From NCBI GenBank assembly GCA_964036295.1, contig OZ038469.1, positions 372,001 to 436,000 on the forward strand: a stretch of DNA of 64,000 bases, read 5' to 3'. Position numbers and translations under genes: made by a program. This document shows, piece by piece, positions 24,801 to 38,715 of this stretch. Within the stretch, counting starts at the first letter, position 1. The number at the start of each line of letters is the position of its first letter. The stretch comes from Plumapathes pennacea. Lineage: Eukaryota; Cnidaria; Anthozoa; Antipatharia; Myriopathidae. The notes under the pieces were generated by a model. The model searched no databases. It saw only the letters and a list, made by a program, of their open reading frames with translations, and was not told the DNA's origin.

Positions 24801-27800
24801 GTCCATGTACCCCACTGTCCATTACGGGGCGTAGCAACTTAATAATAATAAGACAAATGTACACCGTTTTCATTATATCAAATACGAAAATTAACAGGTT
24901 TCTATACGATAACTTTTGTCGGAGAAAAGCGCAGAAAAGTTTAACTAAATTGATAAGTTGGAGTTGCTAATGCCAAATTGATTTCGTTTGACATCAGTTT
25001 ATGGATTACGGATACTTCAGATATTTTTTTTTTATTTGCAAAATGATGTTGCTTCAAACGTGTGCCTTATCCTCCATTTCTCCCAATCAAAACACAAAAA
25101 TACTAAAATCGATTGGACTGAAATCTTACCTGAGTTGCAGTGTGTATCAGGGTCATACCCGATGTTGCAGTGGCACTTACGTTTTTCTGTACAAACCTGA
25201 CGAACAGAGTAATTATTTTTAAGTTTAACGGCCATCTCACACCTCAGAAGATTCCAACAAGCATTTCAGCCAAATTTGTTCGTTCAGGTACACTTTATTC
25301 ATAACTGCGAAGGTCATTTTCACTGTAATTCTCAGATCCGCAGAGGTCAAAGGTTCGATTCCCGTTGAAGCCCGGATTTTTTTCGGGGCTATCTTTGCAA
25401 CTGCTTAAGTTGCTTCATAACTGCGAAGGTCGCTTTCACTGTTATTCACGTACACTTTATTATTGCACGACAAAGTGATCGCAAGAAGTTTGAGCATGAT
25501 TGACAAAAGGCGAATTAGTTGAGCAAGGCAGATTCCCAGCCCTTACCCCGCGCCCTGCACATTCTTGGCCGTTCACTTTTGGACATGACGTGATGCCAAG
25601 CTCGGAGAAGGACTGACACTTGTGGTCCTTGCACATCTGTGTTTAACGACAACAAGGACAACGGTTATTATTTACAAAGTTCAGTAAGAATTTCCTCGTT
25701 AAGTTTCGTTTCATGGCGAGATTCCGGCAGGAGAGTTTGAACACGTGCCCAGTCAAAAATGACGCCGCACGTTCATCACATTGACGATGCGATGAATCGA
25801 ACTAATGTTTTTTCATGTACCAACTGATCCTATACTACAGGTACTTCCTGCTGCACGTCATCACGTGACTGATATTAACAGCTTTTTGGTGAATGTAATT
25901 CAAGTCGGTGGATATTTACCATTTTGTCTCCACACTTCGTTCCGTCATTAACCATCCCCTGACCAACAGCATCGGTATGTTTCAACTTTGCGGCACTGGC
26001 ATCAAATCATACAAGTAAAAACTATCAGGCTACGCACACTGTATTGAAATATCATATATACGCTGTACTTTAAAGACGGATATGTACAACAGAAATTAGT
26101 ACGATTCTATACAGATCAGCATGGACTATGCAAAGCAATGGCCAATATAGTCAGCCTCAAGGTCACTCTCCAAAAGTTATACCTAACCATAGATTAAAGT
26201 AATATTAATCAGGGTCCATTTGTATTGTATTGGCCAAAACATTGTTCTAGCAGAATTACCTGCATTGTTTACCGCCACTGACAGAGATCTTGGTGTAACT
26301 CTTCCCAAAATCAACATTGGCTGGCGTGGATCTTTCCCTGTCCAGACATTGCAGCTGTCCACAAAACGCGTTCCTTATATGAAAAAATATAACTGATATC
26401 ATACCAGTTAACAAAACAAATCTAAAAGAAAGAGTAATCCAATTGAAAGTTTTATAATGTTTTGATGACGACAATAGTGCGTGCGTCACTTTCTGGTGAC
26501 GTCAGTAAACATCTCGGCCAATCGCAAAAGAAAGGTCTCTCTTACAGATCCCAAAATACGCAAGACCGACAAAACAAATAAATTAGTATTGTGCTGCAGA
26601 ACTAGTAGACAGTGTAGTTACTTTGGGAGACATGGTTCTGGTCTGCTTGGATTACAGGTTCCATAGCCCCTCCTATCGGTGTTAAGCGTATTGTAGCAGC
26701 CAGTAGCACCGTTTTTGGCAGCTGTCAATCAAAACAAAAAAGAGAAAAAGTGCTAGGCAACATTTAACATTTGACATTTAACCCGCTCGTAAGATGCTTC
26801 ACAAATAAATCCATAGAGGGTAGTATGTTGATGACTTCTGTATTAAGCTATTCCAGAGGTATAAACGCATCACAGCAACTCTATGTCAAGAGTATGCGGC
26901 ATTGCAAAACTAAAACTTTTAGTGATTTTCAAATTCAAGGTAATTGAGTTCAACTTAAATGCAGATTTTGCTCTGAATACTTAATGCTGTTGTGTTACTT
27001 GCGTTGTTTTCTTTTTAGTTGTTAATGCTATAAAATGTTGTGGGCAGACAACAAAAGATGCTGCAGTGGAAGACTGACATATCGCTTGTATTATTCAACT
27101 TGAAATCTCGTAGAAAATAGAAAGTTGTTTTACTCACTCGCTCCCCAGAGATCTTGGCACTGCATCGCATGTGTTTCGCTGCATTTTCCAAGATAACAGT
27201 TGGCCTGAGTGGGGAATTATAACAAAGGAATTAAACTAAGAAGGGCTGTACCTTGCTTCTAAAATGTATGTATGGGGTGGAGAATAACTAGGAGTTATTA
27301 CTCGGTGCTGAAGAAGAGAGGTAGAAGTTGTGCAGATAAATGTACATCTGGATGTAGAAAAAGTTAAACTTTACTAGTAGAACAGTCGTGCTGTACTATT
27401 AGAAAATTAATACTGTTATAACCACTATTGTCAGTATTATTACTACTGTTGTTTTGCTGCTGCTGCTACAGTAAAAACGAATAGCTATGAAAAAAGAATC
27501 AGGTTTTCAGCGAATAAGTTTTGCTAAAAACTCCAGTCTATGGACTCGAATTTACGTCAGACCATTCAACATTAAACAGTAAACCTTGATTGGTGCAGAG
27601 CCGATAAGTTATGAAAGTCTTTTGTCGGATAGATTTTGAAAACCTTGCATGCAAAGCAAGAGGTTAGTTACCAAGCACAAAACATACACTTACATTTGAC
27701 CGTTGGCTGTCCCCGCTTTCAGAATAAGGAGTCCATATCTCACCATCGCTACTGAACAGTAGGTGATATCCTGTTAACCAGTACCTACCAAAGCACCCTT

Positions 27801-30800
27801 CAGTGGCAACCCTTGAGATCCTCTTCATCTAGGGAGACGATATAATAATGCTAAATAATGCTTTGAGACTAGCATGTTATGCACTACAGAGTGCACAGCA
27901 ACTGCAATTGTTGTTTATGAGACTAGAAAGATCCGTCTTACGTATGTTTTTCTTAAAACAATTAAAGCCAGGTATAGAATCTGTCCTGACTGCTAAGTAT
28001 ACGGCCGTATCTTTTTCGTTTTGGTTTTCGACAGGCATTCGAAAAGCACTCTAATAGCTTAGACGAGACACACAAACGTTTTCCAGCAATCTGTGCAAAC
28101 ATTGCCCTGTTTAAAATTTCCTACCTCTCCAAAGTCAATCTGCAAGTACACATTCTTTTCGCTTCCTTCCTTCTCGTAGCACCAGCATTTGCCTGGGCGT
28201 TTTAGTCGGGCGTTATAGGGAAAGTAGCTACCTTTATGTGAGGCAGTAATCTGGTTGTCGGGGATCCTGCCACTTGCAACTCCAACTGGGATCGAGCAAT
28301 CTGGAATGGATTAATATAAAGTATATCTATCCATCCATTTAAGAAATATATAACGGTCTCGTGGTTTCCCTACGCTACTCTCATGTTCCTCTAACTTCCC
28401 GCGTGTTTAGATGAGACTATTACACGGGAACGTGTTATATATTTCTTTTATAAAACAATCAATTAAATACATGTCAGCGTGTAATATACTCTTATGTTTT
28501 TTAGCCAATCAGAACGCGCGCAGTATCAGTTGCTTTATATATACATATATGCACACATGCACGCACAAAAGTCAGAGGTTAAACTCAAGGAGAATATTGA
28601 AGTTGGGTCACTCTTAGGAGTAAACAGGTGAATTTGTAAAGAGAAAGAGGTGAATGAATCAACGACCGCCAGTAAGAGAGGAGCCAGGACCCACACACAA
28701 CGATAAGCAGACTTTAATATAACTCGAGTGAGAACGCAAAATGGCGGTCGCACGAGGAACGGGCGCAAGTGAGCGTGCGTGAGGAACTATACCGCTATCG
28801 CGCTAATAGATAACTACTGGCGGACGAACTTAGAGCGCCGCTTGTCTGACCTATACCTTGTTTCATGAAAGAGACTTCTAAATTTTCACCGTCACAACCC
28901 CCAGAGAGCAACAAGTTTGCATTTGGCCCACTCCAGTGACTAAGGTGGACGCAATGTCCTGTTTTGACATGCCTCAAAGCTTTCCCTGTCAATACAAAAA
29001 AAGGACTATTCAATGTAAGTGCCAAAATATACTCATTGGACGTGATTTCTTCTAAAAAAAGGTGAAACATTTCCAAAATAGCGTGGCGTGACTTTATTGC
29101 CTTAATTGGCTGATTTTGCCCCTTTAGCAGTTTACAGGATAGAATCAGGTCTTCGTAAAAACTCGTTTACCCTTTTACAAAATATACTTCCATATAAAAT
29201 ATACAGATTGTTGCTGTTGTTTGTGGATGTTTTCGAGCGGCTCTATACATGATGTATAGTTGGCCGCGAAATACCTGTGATGCATGAACCCCGTACGCGT
29301 AATCAGAAAAGCGAAACCCAAGGGTAATCACTTACAATAATCATATATGGTGGTATTGACTCTAGTGCAAGAGAAATACTATATAAGAGAAGAAAGTTTG
29401 CATACCTGCTGTCCTTTCGAACTTAGAGTCCTCTGTGTTGCAACGGCTGCTCACTATCAACTTAAATTCATCGTCGTTGTCAGGACATACCATCTTCTTA
29501 CTGCAGTGATGTCGAAGAACCATATCTACGCCTAAGCTGAATTGCATGAAGTCTTCAGAGCATTCCCAGCCACTAATCACAATGATCTTGCTTCCGTCTT
29601 GCAGCGAGCACGAACCTTCTGTTGGTCTTACGCAGTAGCGATCGTAATACTTCAGGGGAGTCGGAGAGGTAGGAATCACTTGATGAAATAAAGAAAAATG
29701 TACAAGTTGCTGTCTTATATGACTGCAGTCATTGTCCGTACAATACTTGTCAAAGTCTTTTACCTTTTTATGTTCTACAAAATAAGATCTCTTTTTTGTT
29801 GGGACGGGGAGGGGGGGCGGGGGGAGGATCCAAACAATATCGCCACGTAAGATGTCTTAAAACAGAGGAGAGCCATGCTTCCACCCCTCCCACCCCTCCC
29901 ACCCATATTTACGTAGGAGGGTTACTAGAACTACAAACCAAAATATTCTAAATACAGTATTTTGCCTACTCGGCATAACTTTGCTTCATATTAAAACTTC
30001 TAATAGTCAAGGAGTCCAAATGTACTGGTTATATTTCCACTAGTCATCATACCTTGATTGGCAGGACAGCTATACAGCTCCGTTCTTGTGCACATCTTGG
30101 TATGATAATATTGAGGATTGATTCGCACATACCGGGCCTCGGTATGTGGGCTAAGATGCTTGGTGGCAACGTTGAAGCCGCCGTCGGTGTTCGCTTGAAT
30201 GAGCTGGAGTGTAGGGAAACATTCCGTTATTAACTTTACCTCACACTGCTGATTGGTTAGTTCCTCAAAGTAAAAAAGACCAAACGCGAAGTGTTTTAAC
30301 TTCTAATTTTTTGATAGTGTTTCTGACACCCTCTGTGATTGGCTGTGTACTTACTTCGGTTTCTGACAGTCAACTGAAAACGGGTCTAACAGCAAGTAAC
30401 AGTAATCCCTCCCCCTCTCTTCCCTCCCAGTAATGTTGTATTGATAAAATTATCAGGGTGACACTTACCGTTACGGTTCTGTCGCACGGAACACCATCTT
30501 GCTGGTACGAATCCCCTGGACACTAAGAGGAAAAAGGACTATTAGACATATAATACGCTATAGATAGGGAGGTGAAATGCAAGAAGGAAGGACCAGTGTT
30601 CTTTCACTAACATATATGGCGTACACTGAAGATGTTTAGAAACAGGGACTGAATTACTAGTAAATGTACTAGAAATGATCCAAATACTATTCGATATACC
30701 GTAAATAAAAACCTTGTAACATTTTCTGCAAACCCCGGCAACAGTTAAGTGACAACGACAGCAAAGTAATAACTATATCTAATAACTTTATAATATAAGT

Positions 30801-31751
30801 AATAACTATATCTAATAACTTTATAATATAAGTAATAACTATATCTAATAACTTTATAATATAAGTAATAACTATATCTAATAACTATATAGTATAAGTA
30901 ATAACTATATCTGTTTCCTGGACAAGTCTTAGTTGATTTTAAGGACGTCAATCTTAATATCTAAGAACTATATAATATAAATAATAACTATATCTAATAA
31001 CTATATAGTATAAGTAATAACTATATCTGTTTCCTGGACAAGTCTTAGTTGCTTTTAAGGACGTCAATCCTAATATTAAAACTATCAGGAATGTTATTGC
31101 ATGGAAAAATTGTTATTTTCCATCTGGGCTACTTGGCTTTAATACTAGGCACCGAAACACTGACGGCTGGGGACTGGAGTCTTCTTTAATACTCACGTCT
31201 CTTGAATCTCCCGTGCAGTATTCTGGAACATCACAAGGAGTGTTCACACCGCGACACAAGCTTCCTTGTTTTTTAAACTGTAAGGATACAATAGAGGATT
31301 ACGATATTATAATTTCCAATAAGACCGGGTATGTAAAACACCAATTTTATCAGAAAGACGCAAACTCTGTAAGTGAAGAAAAAAATGGATGCCTTGAGGT
31401 ACCCAGCGTCTAGTATATGACTATATATTAAACTTGTTGGTGAAATAATTGAATTCTGGGGAAAGAAACCCTTACCAGGCAGTCTTCACAACACGTGTGG
31501 TACAGATCATTACACTGTGAGGTTTGCTTCAGAATACAATTGTGAGGTTCACAACATTTATCGTTCTTTTCGCACATCTGGAAACAAATTACAAATGCAA
31601 AGTTATTTATGTATTGCTTCACGAATAGCGTGCGAATCACCCTTCCGAAATACGAAAAACCAAGTACGGTGACTACATATACACAGATTGAAATAACATG
31701 TGATACACAATAGAAATATATGAGACCAACTAACTGAGAGACAACTTTAGG

Positions 31752-31783
<32 letters not shown>

Positions 31784-32859
31784 ACGCAAACAATCGTACA
31801 TTATACTAAAGATTCAGAAATAGTCCCAAACGGACAAGCCCCCCCCCCCCCCCCCAAACAGAGGGGAGATTGCCATTGACAAGTCTACCTCAGGAGTGCC
31901 ACAATCGCATTCTTCCTTCCCTTCACGTATTCCATTCCCACACCACTCATTCTTGGACTGCAATAAATGAATCAGTACGGGTTCAGCGTTTTCATATTTG
32001 TTTAATGAGGGGGAGCAACTACGACAAGAAAAGGTCAGCAGAATAACAACAACAACAACAAAAACAACAACAACAGCAACTTTATCCTTAATAAGTCAGA
32101 CACCTAATAAACATGTAGTATGAGGTAGCTACAAAAAAAGGATTAGGATAATAATATGAGCCATTAATATCCATGAAACGGGCGCTGCCGCTGATCTTGT
32201 ATCTAGTATAAGGTAAAATAGAAAACTATGAGATGACTACTAATTGTGTATTTTGGTTCTTTGTACTTTGCTTGGTAAAAGGACGTATAACTGAAGCGTG
32301 CACGGCGAAACCATCACTATGAAACGAAGTAATCAGTGACAAATTTGAGTGCCGAGGTCACACTTGCGCAAGAAGCGCGCTTACCTTTGCTTGATCTTAC
32401 CATATTTGGTTGTCTAACGCTTGCCTCTACTTGAGACGAAACCTCATAATAACTGAATGATGCACATTCTTGCGTACTAAGCTTTGTTCTAGCGCAAGTG
32501 TGACCACGGTCATAGAAAGAGGGTGTATCTAGTTTAACAATATTTAACTGACTATTTAAAAAACTTTGATGCAACAAAAGTAATCAACGTTATTTTATTC
32601 AGTCACCTCAGTTGGCACGTTGTAGAGGCATTTGTCGGTTGCATCCTTCAGGGACTTCATACTGCAGTCGGAGAACCCAGGAACTGCTGGACTATAAACC
32701 AAAAAAGCAAACACACAGACGTCAAAAACGTAAAACTCAGTTGTTATTAGAGCAGTGCTCGGATGACTTTGTAAATCAAAGCCAAAGTAAGCACACCGAT
32801 TACAGAGGCTGTACGAAGTAATAAGTAAAGAATGACTTTAAATAAAAGGACGCAAAAAA

Positions 32860-32950
<91 letters not shown>

Positions 32951-33018
32951 TAATAATGATAATAATAATAATAATAATAATGATAATAATAATGATAATA
33001 ATAATAATAATAATAATG

Positions 33019-33061
<43 letters not shown>

Positions 33062-33105
33062 TAATAATAATAATAGTAATAATAATAATCATAATAATAA
33101 TAATC

Positions 33106-33171
<66 letters not shown>

Positions 33172-36100
33172 GTCCTGTTTGCTATAAACACTTGACTCAC
33201 ATGTCCTGTCTTATTGTGGGTGGCATGACGCATCCTCTTTTTGTTAAACATCTGCAATTTCCTGTCACCAGAAGAAAAAACGCAGTGTTCGAGGATAGGA
33301 GGATGAGATAGGCACCTGGACACTTGATCTATTATCGAACTCATTTAAAATATTTCACAAGAGAACAGACAGGTGTTTGTCTAGACAATTTGTTTGGTCC
33401 TACATGAAGCATATTTTAAAAGATAAGAGGGATATGGATGTTAGTAGAAGAGCGGGGGCTGCCACCCTTATCCAGTGGTTTATTGAGGCATTACCTTCGT
33501 CATGATTAAATCCAAAGTTGTGCCCCATTTCGTGGCTAACTGTAAGGTATGGACCAAGTATTTTGCTATAACTCCACTGCAAAGATATGAAATATAGATT
33601 CTGATTCATACTTAGAAGATCCGTGTTGGTGACTTGTTTTCACTCCATTCTTGTGTTTTCGTCCTTTGTAGAGCACAGGAAAGTCTGTACTTACACACAA
33701 TTTATAAACTCTTTGTTTCTAAAGTTGCCATTGTGCCAAGTTCTAAAGACATTTCCCGATGACTGTCGAAAGTAATCGTGTGATTGCATTGGTCTTGCGT
33801 TTGCCATGCTTTTCAATTGGTCCTGACAGGTTTCAAAACATTTTCGGCCAATCAAGAGTAAAACCACATTCTGGTAGTGATATTCTCACGCAAGAAAGCA
33901 ACTGTCGACGGAGTGTACTCAAATTGCTGATTGGTTAGTAAAACCAATCGCATTTAATTGGTTTTGGTTTTGCTCGTACTTCAACTATTGGTCCGATTAG
34001 TTTTTCAATTCTTGCTCGCCCCATTGATTGGCTCTATGATTGGTTTGGTTTTGGTTTTCGACAGTCCATAAAAACAAGCAAAGTTTCAATGGTAAGGCCC
34101 GGATTAAACGAACTCAATGCAAATGAGCAAAATCCATTGTTTGAATTACTTTGCATTGCGTTCGATGCATGCTAATCTTGACGTTTAACTCGGCCAAAGA
34201 TCACTTTACAACAACATGTCAATCTACTGTAATAGCTACAACGCTTGACTGTCATTAGTAAAGTAAGCACAAGACTTACCGCATTTATACCTGCAGATGA
34301 CGAGCCACACATACCGTTTATTGTTGCTAGCCCTAATACATTATCTGGTTGCCAACCTTGGTGACTGAAAAACACACGAAACCAAAAAATCAGCGTAGGA
34401 CTTACCAGTAACTAGCTTCCTAATGACCGAGGTCAATAAGTAAATTAATACTTGGCTACTTTTGGATCATTTTTAATGGGCTCGCCGTCTCACAAGTGGG
34501 AAGCGGAATTTACTGTTGCTGTTATGTATCTCGTATATCCATTCAGTACTAACAATGACTTTCAAATAAGGAATATTTCTTTTCCAAATTTTGACATGAT
34601 CAGGTTACTTATAACAACACAAAAATTAACTGGTTTTACCGTTGCACTCACAAATTAGCAGCCGATCTATTGTAGTTCAGAGCTTTGGTAAATTACCCCG
34701 TTTGTTTAGCGGGCGTTGCTTTGGCACTGCGACAAACTGCCAGAGAAAGTGCGAGTCAAAAGCCCGTGACAGTTGGGGGCAATTTCAAAACGCTTATGGG
34801 CCTTAAATTTTGAGATCAGTTCTTTCACTTAATTATGAAATCTTCATTGTGTACTAAAAATGCGAATATTGTATTTCTAGTTAAACTACAAGTTTATATC
34901 AACTGTATATGCAATCCATTCAAAACGCCTTGAGCCTTCCAGAATATCTCAGTTGGCCGCTTAAACGGGTAAAAACGAGCTTTACGCATCATATTTATAC
35001 AATCTGCTGTACAAGGAGTGGCTTAATATATCTGGTCTGCCTATAGCCTTGTCAAAATTTTGTCAAAACTTTTTTTGGAAAATAGCTAACAATCCAGGTT
35101 CAGAACAACCTTTATCACAGCCGGAGCATGTGCATATAATGATAGTAAGCAAATCTGAACAAATTAGGATATTTTTTTATTATATTTAACAATTTCATTT
35201 CTAGCATGATATTTATGTAACTGACAACTTCAGCAATTCAGTTTCTACTGTAAATGGGTGTTTTAATAAACGATCAGATATCTATCTATCTAGTTATCTA
35301 TCTATCCAAAACGCCCCATTTCCCTCGTCAACTATTCAGTAAAGTTCGACAATTAACGCATCCTACCTTAGCAGTTGTGCATTATCGTGAGTGGTCTTCA
35401 AATGCTTACTTCTGTAGTCCTTAAATTTACTAAGATCGTTGCTACCTTTATCGTTATACTTCCGTGTGATTTTATCCTTATCGCTCCAAATTACAATTTC
35501 AACAACAACCACTCTGATGTTTATCCTTTGGTATATCTGACAAACAAACAAACAAACAAAGTGAATAATTCATAACAATTATGTCATTGTTCTGTAAAAA
35601 CAAGCTTGGCCGTCTTTGGTTGTTAGTACTGCTTCATTTTCCTCTTGCAACTAAATTGAAATTGATGACGATGCCCAGAAAATCCCGCAGTATGGGCAGG
35701 TGTTCAAGTAAGCAACGGACCTTCCGTGAGTCTTTAAATGAAGATTAAGTTGTCCGATAGTGTCGTAATTATTACCCTCGCAGGGATCGGGATTACTTGT
35801 ACGTGGCGTTTTACGTACAGCCTGATGCTAAACACAGCGTGCGTTATACTCTCGACACAAATTGAGTATGTGAGATTGCAATCTGTGTTAGGAACTCAAA
35901 AACTCAGAACTTACCCGATCTACTGCGTTCGCAAGAGCTATGACACGCGCTGTGACGGCAGTGGTGTTACTGTTATGCCCCACATACTGAAAAGGGAAAT
36001 GAGATGCTAAAAACAGCTGCTGTAGTATAATCCTATTTCACATTTTAACTAGTAATACTAGTATACTAGTGTAAAGTAGATTTACTGGACACATGATATA

Positions 36101-38638
36101 TTGTATTTATTATATAGCCACGAGTGTTTTACTGGAAAATATACCGTGCGTAAAATCCATACGAAACTACATCCGGGACCCGAGTGGCGTATTTTCCATA
36201 TCCTCACTAGTGAGGATGTTGTTGGCATCATTTCCCGCTTTTGCACGGTTGTTTGTGCAATTTCTCGTAAAACACTCGTGTCTAATATAATAAAAAGAAA
36301 ATTATACGGTGGCTTGAAGATATGAATTCCATTTTCTCGTGGTAAAAACAATATTTTACCACTCGAAAATAAAATTCATACCTTCGCGCCGCCGTGTAAT
36401 ATCCTCTATATACATAAGTGTCATCAGTGAAATAAACTTCAGAGTCAAAATGAAATATGTGCTTAGTGTTACACAACTAAAATACATTTTCTTTTACTAA
36501 CAATAATACTACTAGTTCTAAACTACCTGCTCTATACTAACTTCCACTAATACCACTATAATGGAACCTCTACTTTGAGACACCTCCATCAAGGTACACT
36601 TCCTTTAAGGGGACACTTCTCCCTGTCTTGAAAAACTGACACTCATACATTGTAACCTTACTTTGGGACACCTCTATCAAGGAAACACTTCTCTTTGTCT
36701 CGAAAAATAAAAAGTGCTATATAATCCTTGTATTGATTACGTCCATTCAAGGGACACTTTTCCTTGTCCCGAGGATGTCCCCCTTAATGGAGGGTTTCAC
36801 TGTACTACCAATGATACCACTATTGCTGCTACCTCTACTGGTGTCGGTACTGTTTAAACTACCAATACCAACACTCCTACTATTATTATACCATCAACTA
36901 CGTACCAGTACATCTAATACAGACTGCAGCTACTGCAACAACTGCTTGATAAATATTTCTACTCTACCGCTGCTATAAATAAATAAAATTTACTTCAAAA
37001 GCATTCATTACCATTCTATTATCCACAACAAAAATGACTTCGGTGTATCGAGTTTCTCTTGTGGTGACGTATGATTGATAAATTTCTTCCACGTTCGCAA
37101 TGTGTCCGCGAAGCTGAAAGATAAAACGCATCATATGCTCTCATCTAATGTAAAGGTAGAATCATTTGAGAAACGGTAATGATTTGTATTATGTAAGTGT
37201 GATACTACGAACGTTCTGTTTGGCGAAAAAAGAACATCTATAGATAAGTAAAAAGACATATCTTTGTATTCTTAGAGGTGTTAGCGTTTAGTTATTTTTC
37301 CTAAGCGGCTCGTGATTTTGAACTTGTTTCTTGTGTTCTCACAACATCCCGCGTGTTTATATAATGGGAACGAAGACATGGAAACGCGTGTTATGAAAAA
37401 TGATACTGAAATTACAAAAACAAACAAACAAACATACAAACAAAAAAGAAAAACAATTACCGTTTTACTATTCGTATTACTCCTCCTTTGAACATCAGTA
37501 TAATTAAATGAATGGTCATTTTTGTTTCCTGCAAGAATTAATAAACAAAATAGTCTAAATTAGTACATTGAAAAATAATTATCGGATTAGTAAGGTTACA
37601 TTATATACCTTTTTTACAAATCTGATATTTTGCATTTTAAATGTTCCGAGATTTAACATACCACATCCTTGGACGTGATCATCATCCGAACTTGCCAGAT
37701 ACAGTTTATGAGCACGAGGTTCCTTAAAGATATAAAAAAAGAAAACATGTACAAACGGGTAAGCAGCAAGCAAGTATATATAAATAATATATAGTGGAAA
37801 ACAGGAAAATGTCGGTAAGTGCTTCAAAGGTAAAAAACTGTCACAATAGCATACACTAGCTTCTCATTTTAGACAAAAACTAAAAATAAAAATTGTTGTA
37901 AGGTATGTGCATGAACGATTTTCCAGTAAACTTCATCTATGTAAGGTCGGTTGGTGTGAACAACGTCGACGATACTGTCTTGGATGACTTTTGAAACCTT
38001 TACACTAGCGGATATAGTACGAAAATACAAAGTTGCCCCAGACAAATCTTATAAGCTTTGCAAAAAAAGCTCTCCTCGAGCTTTTGAAGTGGACATAATA
38101 ACATAACAAAGTTTAAAATGTGAAATAAAAACCGTACTAAAGTCTTCTACGCCGCTGAGTAAGTCAATCATTGTATATTATTTTGATTGAAAATGGCCAA
38201 CTGTTAGGTGAAGTTTAAAGTTTTATTACTCGCGGCTCGTTTAGATATCATCACAAATTACACATCAGCACACTTTTAAAGCATTCATAAACCTTCCCTG
38301 AAAGTTTCATGCGATTCTAATGATTGGCAAAAAATTTACATTGTTTTTATCTGTAATTACCAGACTTGACTACACACTACTGATGGAGTTAGCGGTGCAG
38401 TCGTGTCCCTTGTTTATAACTGGGGATTTGAATTACTTTAGTCTGCAACTTCACTCATGCATTCCAGTGATGTGAATATATGGATGTCACAAGTATGCTG
38501 CCATTATCTCACCTTGTGCTCCAAATGTGGTTCAATGTTGTACATTTTTTCTCCATCGTCAATCACTCCTCTAGATCACACCGAATCATAACGAAAGGAG
38601 GGCACGAAAATGAGGGAAAACAAAAGAATGACCATTTT

Positions 38639-38715
<77 letters not shown>

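Noticed and set aside
25340-25380. tRNA gene
   Set aside because: Only a B-box-like segment is present; no cloverleaf could be formed, and it lies in a SINE-like repeat.
32832-33344. Poly-Asn and poly-Ile proteins on both strands
   Set aside because: They are translations of the AAT microsatellite in intron 15.
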